A stretch of 64,000 nucleotides of DNA from an alpha proteobacterium SCGC AAA536-K22. Lineage in GTDB: Bacteria > Pseudomonadota > Alphaproteobacteria > Puniceispirillales > Marisalimonadaceae. Both the position numbers and the translations under genes were made by a program. Shown one piece after another: positions 9,753 to 17,280 of the stretch. The stretch is taken from the NCBI GenBank assembly GCA_000421325.1, contig ATWQ01000008.1, positions 1 to 64,000 on the forward strand. The letters run 5' to 3'. The notes beneath the pieces were generated by a model that worked only from the letters and a program-made list of their open reading frames with translations, was not told the origin of the DNA and did no database searches. The first letter of the stretch is position 1. Every line of letters starts with the position of its first letter.

Positions 9753-9908
9753 TTATGCTTTTTGGGGGGTGTTTTTGACCTAATTTCTTGGATTAACTTC
9801 GGAGCAAAATCAGACCAAAATCGGATAGATGGTTTTAAATAACTCAATAACTTCAATAGCTAACAAGCTAAGTCTTTGTTATTTATGACGTATTTTATTT
9901 TGGTGGAA

Positions 9909-9976
9909 ATGGTGGGACTAACTGGGATTGAACCAGTGACCCCTTCGATGTCAACGAAGTGCTCTCCCGCTGAGCT
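9909..9976. repeat. Distal att site: 68-bp direct repeat of tRNA-Val 3' portion
   Basis: 9909-9976 identical to 16321-16388; tRNA-like but lacks the 5' acceptor strand (continues gcctccgg). Confidence 0.95.
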
Positions 9977-10083
9977 GCCTCCGGAGAATTTCAAAAACTC
10001 AAGTAAATCATACACTTAATCTACAATCACTTTTTATGTACTATAGCTCAATATAGCTAATTATCCAGCTTTTTTATATGAGT

Positions 10084-10111
10084 GTGTGACAGGAGTGTGA
10101 CAGAAATTAAG
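10084..10111. promoter_or_regulatory. Putative integrase arm-type sites, left end
   Basis: GTGTGACAG-GA-GTGTGACAGAAATTAAG, 11-bp spacing; matches motif at 16255-16282. Confidence 0.65.
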
Positions 10112-10468
10112 AACTCACCTATACCCCTACCCTATAATTCTATAGGATTTATATATAATAAATAGCCCTGATATTTAGTTAGAAAATATCATCAGGTTAA
10201 TGATTTCTAGTATTAATTATATTTAATTAAGAAATCTTCTGGTAATGGAAAGAGTATATATGTATTTGACTTTACGCTGTCTTTGAGACATGGGGTTATG
10301 GGAGGATATGTATAGTTAGGGTGTGCAGCAGATTGAACAACTTTTATGTTTAATTCCTAAGTAAAATCATTCAGAATATAAAACTATTAAAGTGAAGTAT
10401 TAATTTGTATTGTCATATAGATGTAATAATAGAAAAATAAAATATTTATATTTAAACAGGAGTAAATC

Positions 10469-10834
10469 ATGTCAGGAATAGTTAAAAAATCTTTCAATAA
10501 CCCGGATGAAGTTCGCAGTCCAGATAAAGCTAACGTTCATGTATGTGACTTAGGTGGTGTTGCCGCAGCGAAAATGGTACTTCAACCTGGTTGGAGTTGG
10601 TCAACTTGTATTAAACCTGTAGTCGGTGGAGAGAGTTGTCAAGCACGTCATGTTGGGACTGTACTATCAGGTTCTATGTCAGCAAAGCATAATGATGGTA
10701 CTATTGATACCTTTGTTGCAGGTGATGTATATGTAATTGAACCTGGACATGATGGTTGGGTGGAAGGTGATACTGAGTGTGTAGCTTTAGAATTCAACGC
10801 AACTGCTGCTAAAACATACGCTGCGAAAAATTAA
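10469..10834 (+). CDS. Cupin domain protein
   Basis: RHVGTVLSGSMSAKHNDGTIDTFVAGDVYVIEPGHDGWVEGDTECVALEF; SD AGGAG upstream. Confidence 0.8.
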   Translation: MSGIVKKSFNNPDEVRSPDKANVHVCDLGGVAAAKMVLQPGWSWSTCIKPVVGGESCQARHVGTVLSGSMSAKHNDGTIDTFVAGDVYVIEPGHDGWVEGDTECVALEFNATAAKTYAAKN

Positions 10835-10865
10835 TAATTAATTTATTCATTTGAGACATTACAAA

Positions 10866-10995
10866 CAACTAATGTAGCGTAACCATTTTAATCACTCATA
10901 TAGAAACATACAGCAGCGTTAATGTAACCAGAGTCAATGGTGCATGAGATGTGGTTGTAGTGGGTGTATGAGTCTGTGTGAGTCAGGGATGGTGT
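10866..10995 (+). repeat. Island intergenic repeat copy R1
   Basis: Shared blocks: GTAACCATTTTAAT, CAGCAGCGTTAATGTAA, GTCAATGGTGCATGAGATG, GAGTCTGTGTGAGTCAGGGATGG. Confidence 0.9.
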
Positions 10996-11056
10996 GTTAA
11001 AGTTTGATTATTTAATTATAGTTTCCATTTATCTTAAAATATCATAAGTTAATATA

Positions 11057-11377
11057 ATGTACGCACGTGTAATAAAATTTACTTTTGTGAATCAATTTTC
11101 AAAAGAAGCCACTACTTCCCTTTTAAATAATTTAGTAACGAAAAAAGGCTTTTCTCAGGGGATGATTTTTAGAGTAACCATTGATACATCCGAAACACAA
11201 AGATATTCAGTTACAGTATGGCCTAATAAACAAGGCAGTGATAAAACATGGAAATCATTTGCTGAAAATGTATTGACACAAATAAAAGACACAGGAGCAA
11301 AGGTAGAGACTACTTTTGGACCTATTGACGAATTAAATGTCTCCAAAGACTTTGATTTCTCTAAATACAATTTTTAA
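11057..11377 (+). CDS. Small protein, possibly dimeric alpha/beta-barrel (ABM-like)
   Basis: 106-aa ORF MYARVIKFTF...MIFRVTIDTSETQRYSVTVWPNKQGSDKTW; fold is inference. Confidence 0.55.
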   Translation: MYARVIKFTFVNQFSKEATTSLLNNLVTKKGFSQGMIFRVTIDTSETQRYSVTVWPNKQGSDKTWKSFAENVLTQIKDTGAKVETTFGPIDELNVSKDFDFSKYNF

Positions 11378-11496
11378 TAGATTACAGGTAGTTAACTTTT
11401 AGGATTTTATTCATTAATAAGACCCATTTATAATGGGACATGAAGCTATGGCTAAATATGGAGAGTTAGGATTTCCAACAGTTTTTGAAATATGAT

Positions 11497-11850
11497 TTAA
11501 TAATTATAATCCAATAGGTTAAGTGTTCTTGTAGTTAATCTCTTTACAGTAATTTTTTTAAAGAAATTTTCATTCTCTTTAAAATGTTTTTCTATAACTT
11601 TTTGTCCCTTAACATAGGCATTTTCGTCTTTATATTCAAATAACGTTGATAATGCAAAACCACCTTCTTTGTTCCATACCTGATTCAATCTAAAGCGCAT
11701 CAATCCAATTTTTTTCATGCTTTCATAAAAGTTTGAACCTGTTTTTTCTACATAATTTATAAATAATTCCATTTCTGCTTCACTAGAAAAATCTATTAAA
11801 ACATGACTAATTAGTTTTGCTGAAGGTATTAAATTTTTTTGTTCATTCAT
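11497..11850 (-). CDS. Small protein, paralog of the 13191-13529 product
   Basis: Shared WNKEGxxxxxxLFEYxDExAYVxxQxxxEKH with 13191-13529. Confidence 0.65.
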   Translation of the reverse strand: MNEQKNLIPSAKLISHVLIDFSSEAEMELFINYVEKTGSNFYESMKKIGLMRFRLNQVWNKEGGFALSTLFEYKDENAYVKGQKVIEKHFKENENFFKKITVKRLTTRTLNLLDYNY

Positions 11851-11917
11851 ACATATAACCTATTGGCTAATTTAAAACATTAAACAATAAAATTATAACT
11901 TTGCAGTTACTATATTA

Positions 11918-12220
11918 TTATATTCCTTCAACCATAAGTATATTTGAAGTAGCATTTTCTAATCTTATTTTTTTATAAGGTCTGTATTCTTCACTATCAT
12001 ACCATTTCATAGCTGATTTTTTGTCAGGAAATTTTACTAATACCATTCTAGTAGGTTTCCATAAATTTGTTTCCAAAGAATCTATCTCTCCACCCCGAAT
12101 TAAGTATTCACCACCATAGCTTTCAATCATAGGTTTAACTTTTTCCATATATTTTTTGTATTCTTCTAGGTTGTGTATATCCACGTCACCAATCATATAA
12201 ACTGACATAATTCTCTCCAT
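11918..12220 (-). CDS. DUF1330-like protein
   Basis: YMIGDVDIHNLEEYKKYMEKVKPMIESYGGEYLIRGG...PTRMVLVKFPDKKSAMKWYDSEEYRPYKKIR. Confidence 0.85.
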   Translation of the reverse strand: MERIMSVYMIGDVDIHNLEEYKKYMEKVKPMIESYGGEYLIRGGEIDSLETNLWKPTRMVLVKFPDKKSAMKWYDSEEYRPYKKIRLENATSNILMVEGI

Positions 12221-12348
12221 GTTTTCTTTTTCATATTTATCTCGCTAATCAAACACCTACAAAGTAAATGTATAAACTACCAAACAATAAAATATCAATT
12301 ATGACAATTTTCATAAAGTTATTCATGCTAATAGTTTAATCCAAAGAA

Positions 12349-12477
12349 ACACCCCTCGTAAAGTATTAACCAATTTAATGTCTCATACAGAGTTATACAA
12401 TAGTGTCAGTGTAAGTTAAGTCACTAGAAACATGAGATGTTGTTATAGTGGTTGTGTGAGTCTTTTTGAGTCAGGAG
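12349..12477 (+). repeat. Island intergenic repeat copy R2
   Basis: ACACCCCTCGTAAAGTATTAACCAATTTAATGTCTCATACAGAG...ACATGAGATGTTGTTATAGTGGTTGTGTGAGTC...GAGTCAGG aligns with R1/R3. Confidence 0.9.
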
Positions 12478-12491
12478 TTTATAGTCTGATT

Positions 12492-12866
12492 TTATTTATT
12501 ATTTTCATACCAATTATCTAAGTTTATTATTTCATCTTTTGGTTTTAAACTTGATGTAAACCTCTCTACTTCAACAACAAAAAAACTAGCATACTTATCT
12601 GTTCCCCAACTTTGAACTTGCTTTTCTACATCTTCCTTTGAGTTAGCTAAATAATGAGAACAAAAAAAGGTACTATTGTTTCCAAGCCACGTTTGAGAGC
12701 ATGTTGCAAACTCTCCAACTGCATCTTCAGCCCATTTGCCGTGAGTAACACCTTTTGGATACAATTTGTTAAAAGAGGATTTATATTCATCTGACTTTTT
12801 TTCTGACAGAAAATCATAAATAACAATATAGTTATTCTTTCTATTTTCAGTATTTGTTTCCACCAT
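12492..12866 (-). CDS. Hypothetical small protein
   Basis: 124-aa ORF within island; no recognised family. Confidence 0.55.
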   Translation of the reverse strand: MVETNTENRKNNYIVIYDFLSEKKSDEYKSSFNKLYPKGVTHGKWAEDAVGEFATCSQTWLGNNSTFFCSHYLANSKEDVEKQVQSWGTDKYASFFVVEVERFTSSLKPKDEIINLDNWYENNK

Positions 12867-13190
12867 TAACCTATCAATACTTAAGCAATAGCATCAGTTT
12901 ATGTATTCCTGAATCTGTGTCAACAGGCACAGTTTCTTTCACACTTAAAAAGTCGCTACTGAGTACAGGGGTTCTGCTTCATTTATATGTAATTATAATT
13001 TAACTATAATAATATTTATATGTATCACTTAACTGTAACACTATAAGTGTAATCCTACCCCATGCATGAACCACCCCACCCTTGTACGTAATATATACAT
13101 AGGCTCTGCAGTAGATAGAGGTATTTACAATAATTAGACAGTGAAATATTCTATTATTAATAACTTTAACTTTTTAAATAGGACACTTTT

Positions 13191-13529
13191 ATGACTTCTT
13201 CAAAACTAGTAAATTATACCACAAGAGAATTTATGTCAGACCATGAACTTGAACAATACATAGTTAAACAAAACGAAATTTTTACACCTAAAGTTATTGA
13301 AGAATTTACGAAAGCTGGAATGTTAAGAAGAGTTTTGACTAAACTTTGGAATAAGGAAGGTGTTCATAGAGTTGGTATATTATTTGAGTATAGAGACGAA
13401 AAAGCATATGTTTCATGCCAAAGTCTATTAGAAAAGCATTATATCCCAATGGTAAAAACATTTATTACTAAAGTAATAGGAAGCCGGGGTATTGTAGTCC
13501 ATGAATTTAGTTCTGAAGAATTTAACTAG
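13191..13529 (+). CDS. Small protein, paralog of the 11497-11850 product
   Basis: LWNKEGVHRVGILFEYRDEKAYVSCQSLLEKHY; SD-like AGGA upstream. Confidence 0.65.
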   Translation: MTSSKLVNYTTREFMSDHELEQYIVKQNEIFTPKVIEEFTKAGMLRRVLTKLWNKEGVHRVGILFEYRDEKAYVSCQSLLEKHYIPMVKTFITKVIGSRGIVVHEFSSEEFN

Positions 13530-13536
13530 ATATAAA

Positions 13537-13672
13537 ACACACCCCCCTAGTAAAGTGTTAACCATTTTAATGACTCATACAGAGTCGTACAGCATGGTTA
13601 ATGTAATCAGTGTCAATGGTACATGAGATGTAGTTATAGTGGATGTAAGAGTCTGTGCAAGTCAGGGATGGT
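13537..13672 (+). repeat. Island intergenic repeat copy R3
   Basis: Aligns with R1 and R2; contains nested inverted repeats TTAACCAT/ATGGTTAA and GACTC-ATACA-GAGTC. Confidence 0.9.
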
Positions 13673-13763
13673 TATAGCTATATATGTATAGTTAGGTTAT
13701 GTTGCATATGAAGATTATTAATTTATTGCTTAATTGATAAATACCGCATTTTGTTCTTAATTA

Positions 13764-14453
13764 TTAAAACTTTTGCCAAAGATTTGGGTTTGGTAATAAA
13801 TGTTCAAATTGATTAGAGTTTTTAAGCATAATTGAGATATCACCAGATATTGAAATTCTATCTTCATTTGATAAATTTCTTATAGTGGAGTGTGCAGTTT
13901 TAGATGGAAAAATGACTATTTCATCTTCCATAACGTCAATTTCAAAAACAGTTTGGTTAAGATTATTTATACCACTTAGTAAACCCTTTTGTAGTTTATC
14001 ATATGAGAATAATTTATCTGCAATTTCGTTTGGGTTTTCATTAAAACTAAAAACAATATTACCAGAATTTTGAGGTTTTTTTAAATAGTATGCGAAACTA
14101 ATATTAGACTGCCAGTGTTTATGAGGATTTAAATACTCATTTTTATTACAAACTGTGGCCCAAGACCTCTGCATATAAAAATCAATCATTTCTATATTTA
14201 TGTTTAATGTACTAGCATATTCCTTAACTTTAGTTCCAATTTCTTTATATAATTTTCTAAAAAACTTATTTCTTAATAAGAATTGCTCTCCATTTAAGTC
14301 ACTTGTCCAAGCTGAATTATCATTCTTATTTGAGTTCTTAATGTTTAAAATACGTTCTATCATAATAGATTTTTCACTATTATTCATATCAATAATGTCT
14401 TTGAAAACACTGAAGGGCATAAATTGATAAGATTGATTAGATTTAATTGTCAT
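13764..14453 (-). CDS. Putative 2OG-Fe(II) oxygenase (TIGR02466-like)
   Basis: NPHKHWQSNISFAYYLKKPQNSGNIVF... and FPSKTAHSTIRNLSNEDRISISGDI. Confidence 0.7.
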   Translation of the reverse strand: MTIKSNQSYQFMPFSVFKDIIDMNNSEKSIMIERILNIKNSNKNDNSAWTSDLNGEQFLLRNKFFRKLYKEIGTKVKEYASTLNINIEMIDFYMQRSWATVCNKNEYLNPHKHWQSNISFAYYLKKPQNSGNIVFSFNENPNEIADKLFSYDKLQKGLLSGINNLNQTVFEIDVMEDEIVIFPSKTAHSTIRNLSNEDRISISGDISIMLKNSNQFEHLLPNPNLWQKF

Positions 14454-14593
14454 TTTGTAAACGCTAAATCAATATTATCAAAATGATACATATTATCTAA
14501 AAATTATCATTAATTACAAAACTAATATTTAAATGTTTAATTTGCAGGCAATTATTTAATTAAAAATTAACGACACACACAAATCTTGATTTA

Positions 14594-14721
14594 AGAGTCA
14601 TACAGAGACAATTCATCTTTCTGGCCAGGATTGCGTATAAAATCATTTTACCTAGGTCCTATGACTCTAAAATCGCCATTAAACGCTGCTTTAGATAGCC
14701 GGAAACACACAGCCACCCGGC
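14594..14721. other. Inverted-repeat-rich intergenic element (possible structured RNA or regulatory region)
   Basis: AGAGTCATA (14594-14602) / TATGACTCT (14660-14668); GCCGG (14698-14702) / CCGGC (14717-14721). Confidence 0.35.
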
Positions 14722-14796
14722 ATTACAGAAAATAAGCAATAAAATTAAAAAACTGGAATTTGCAACTTTATATAAATCTATATAGTTTTATTTGAT

Positions 14797-15207
14797 ATGA
14801 AAAAATTAGGTAAATATACAAAAGAAGAATTAGTTATACTTGAAAATATGTATCAAGATGGCTTTACAATTTACAAGATAGCTAGAGATTTAAGAAGAAG
14901 TCAGAAGTCAGTAAGGAATAATCTAATACGATTAAAATTAATGAAGGCCCCTATTGAGACCTGTATAGATTCTAATGAGATAATTTCAAAGAAAACTAAT
15001 TATAATCTTTTAAACTTATTACCTACTACCTTCCTTCTTTTATCTTTAATTCAGCTTAATACTAACTTCTTAAAGTTTAATACCTTAAGTCAACTACTAG
15101 TATTACTACTATCTACTTTTATAATTATATTGATGACTTATAAATTTATTAAAAGAACTTATAATTTAATATTCTTATCTTTGTATTTTTATATTTTAAT
15201 GATGTAG
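14797..15207 (+). CDS. Small HTH protein with C-terminal transmembrane helices
   Basis: N-terminal YTKEELVILENMYQDGFTIYKIARDLRRSQKSVRNNLIRL (HTH-like) followed by two hydrophobic stretches. Confidence 0.55.
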   Translation: MKKLGKYTKEELVILENMYQDGFTIYKIARDLRRSQKSVRNNLIRLKLMKAPIETCIDSNEIISKKTNYNLLNLLPTTFLLLSLIQLNTNFLKFNTLSQLLVLLLSTFIIILMTYKFIKRTYNLIFLSLYFYILMM

Positions 15208-15298
15208 TTATTATATATATATATTATATATTATTATATATCCTAATTATAACTAATATCTCTTCTTATTAATCTTAATTAAACTATATAGAGCGCCT

Positions 15299-16255
15299 TC
15301 AAGATTTTGGATGAGCATATCTAAACAACTGACTTATGGTTCTATGACCACTTACAGCTGCTATTTCAGGTATGGTATTTCCCTTCTCAAATAATCTGCT
15401 AATGGCTTCGTGTCTTAAATCATGGAACCTTATTTTAAGAGATAATCTTTTACATAACCTTTGATACAACAATCTCAAACTGTTTGTAGTCAGTGGAAAA
15501 ACAAATTCATTTTTTACATTAAGAGTTTTTAAAATATTATATGATTTGTCTGTCATTGGTATTATACGTGGATGACCATTCTTTGTATTTTCAACTGTTA
15601 TTAATCGTCTTTTAAAATCAATATCAGCCCATTTTAAAGATAATATTTCACCTCGTCTCATAGCTGTTTCCAGAGCAAGAACAATAATAGGATGAAGATA
15701 AATGTTATTATGGTCTTTTGTGTATTGAAGAATTAATTCTAAATCTTTATCTTGTATTCTTCTTATAACCCGTTGATAAAGCTTGGGTATTTTAATGTGT
15801 CTAAATAGGTCTATTGGCACATCCCAACCCCATTCTACCTTAGCAATCTTTAAGGCATGTCTTAATATACCAAACTCTCTAGCAAAACTTGATGGCTTTA
15901 TATTAGCCAACCTTTCATCTCTGTAATTGGTAATATCAATGGGTTGTAATTTATCAAGTGGTATCAGCATCCATAGGTTACGTGCTAATGATTCAATAAT
16001 GATATTCTCATTATGGGATGATTTTTTAAGAGGTGTAACCTTCTGTTTATACTGAAGAATTATCTCTTTAAAATACTTGGGTCTATATAGTTCCCCAAGC
16101 TTTAACTTACTTTCCAACTCTAGTTCTTTCTGCCTTGCCCACCTCCTTGCATGGTCTAAAGAGATGAGAGTTGCACTGGTAGAAAGTCCTTTGATGCGAA
16201 TCTGAACCTGGTATTTATTATTGCGTTTTCTTATGGTAGCCATATATAACCTCAC
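15299..16255 (-). CDS. Tyrosine recombinase / phage-type integrase
   Basis: ALETAMRRGEILSLKW, FHDLRHEAISRLFEKG, VSGHRTISQLFRYAH; start may be 16243 (MATIRKRNN). Confidence 0.95.
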   Translation of the reverse strand: MRLYMATIRKRNNKYQVQIRIKGLSTSATLISLDHARRWARQKELELESKLKLGELYRPKYFKEIILQYKQKVTPLKKSSHNENIIIESLARNLWMLIPLDKLQPIDITNYRDERLANIKPSSFAREFGILRHALKIAKVEWGWDVPIDLFRHIKIPKLYQRVIRRIQDKDLELILQYTKDHNNIYLHPIIVLALETAMRRGEILSLKWADIDFKRRLITVENTKNGHPRIIPMTDKSYNILKTLNVKNEFVFPLTTNSLRLLYQRLCKRLSLKIRFHDLRHEAISRLFEKGNTIPEIAAVSGHRTISQLFRYAHPKS

Positions 16256-16282
16256 TGTGACACATGTGTGACAGTCATTAAG
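16255..16282. promoter_or_regulatory. Putative integrase arm-type sites, right end
   Basis: CTGTGACAC-AT-GTGTGACAGTCATTAAG, same spacing and trailing ATTAAG as the left end. Confidence 0.65.
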
Positions 16283-16321
16283 TATATATATGATGAATTA
16301 CTGCTAAGTCCTTGAAATTTA

Positions 16322-16396
16322 TGGTGGGACTAACTGGGATTGAACCAGTGACCCCTTCGATGTCAACGAAGTGCTCTCCCGCTGAGCTATAGTCCC
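16322..16396 (-). tRNA. tRNA-Val (anticodon GAC), CCA encoded
   Basis: GGGACTA...TAGTCCC acceptor, anticodon arm CTTCG-TTGACAT-CGAAG, T-arm CTGGTTCAATCCCAG. Confidence 0.96.
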
Positions 16397-16527
16397 ATTA
16401 TCAAAATTTTAAATTTGTGATATTGTTATAAATAATATTAAAAAAGAAAATGTAAAGTTAAATAATTATGAGAAAATAGTTTTTAATATGTGAAAAAGCA
16501 GAATTAATTTTAGATTGAAGACAAGCT

Positions 16528-16839
16528 ATGACTGATGAAATAATTTATAACTTATTACCACTAAAATAAAAAATTCAAAAATGGGAAGAAGAAATATTTT
16601 TTGAAACTGGATTAAACGTTGAATTAGAAAATAATACTAAATCAGTTGTAAATATTGGTGAAATTTCTTTTTGGAATGATGGATCAGCTGTAGCCATAGG
16701 ATATGGTAAAACTCCAATTTCTAAAGGTAATGAAATAAGACTTATCTCACCTTGCAATATATGGGCAGACTGCAAGTTTGACAAAAGTTACATTGAAAAT
16801 AAAAAAGAAAATGAAACTATAATCATAGAAAGAATATGA
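16528..16839 (+). pseudogene. Cyclophilin-like fold protein interrupted by in-frame TAA at 16567-16569
   Basis: MTDEIIYNLLPLK*KIQKWEEEIFFETGLNVELENNTKSVVNIGEISFWNDGSAVAIGYGKTPISKGNEIRLISPCNIWADCKFD; single frame to TGA at 16837-16839. Confidence 0.7.
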
Positions 16840-16841
16840 AT

Positions 16842-17279
16842 TTATAGATCTACAAATATAGTGTCTAATGTTTTTTTAAAATCGTAATTTAAAGCTATTG
16901 GAGTATTTGTCTCTCTATCTACATAAACATGTATGAAAAAGCCATCCGCAGACGAAATTTCATCTTTTTCATGAAATAAACCTACTTCATACCTCACCGA
17001 ACTAGTACCAATTTTAGTTACTCTTATTCCAGCATCGATTTCTTCTGGATATTGAAATGAAGAAAAATAATTACAACCCGATTGAACAATTAATCCAATA
17101 TTTTTACCAAGTTTAATGTCGATAAGATCATTTTGGATTAGCCATTTATTTACTGCAGTATCAAATAATGCGTAATAAACGATATTATTCATATGGCCGT
17201 AAATATCATTATCATTCCACCTTGTACTTATTTTTGAAAAAAAATTATATTCACTTCTATTTGAAGGTTTTTTTTTCAA
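16842..17279 (-). CDS. Acyl-CoA thioesterase (hotdog fold)
   Basis: RWNDNDIYGHMNNIVYYALFDTAVNKWL; TTG at 17279 directly after the upstream gene's stop is a plausible start (ORF track extends to 17363). Confidence 0.8.
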   Translation of the reverse strand: MKKKPSNRSEYNFFSKISTRWNDNDIYGHMNNIVYYALFDTAVNKWLIQNDLIDIKLGKNIGLIVQSGCNYFSSFQYPEEIDAGIRVTKIGTSSVRYEVGLFHEKDEISSADGFFIHVYVDRETNTPIALNYDFKKTLDTIFVDL

Positions 17280-17280
17280 T

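Larger units (their letters stand above)
9977..16320. mobile_element. Integrative genomic island inserted at tRNA-Val(GAC)
   Basis: 68-bp flanking direct repeats, integrase adjacent to intact tRNA, paired end motifs, accessory gene content. Confidence 0.92.

Noticed and set aside
9909-9976. Second functional tRNA-Val gene
   Set aside because: The 5' acceptor strand is replaced by gcctccgg, so it cannot form the acceptor stem; it is the att duplicate.
10866-13672. CRISPR array
   Set aside because: Only three diverged ~130-bp copies spaced 1.2-1.5 kb apart with genes between them; no short repeats, uniform spacers or cas genes.
10866-16255. Integron with attC sites
   Set aside because: Repeats do not show clear RYYYAAC/GTTRRRY ends, ORF orientations are mixed, and the integrase resembles tRNA-targeting phage-type recombinases rather than IntI.
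16575-16784. 69-aa minus-strand ORF
   Set aside because: Antisense to the cyclophilin-like (pseudo)gene, whose plus-strand translation is far more protein-like.
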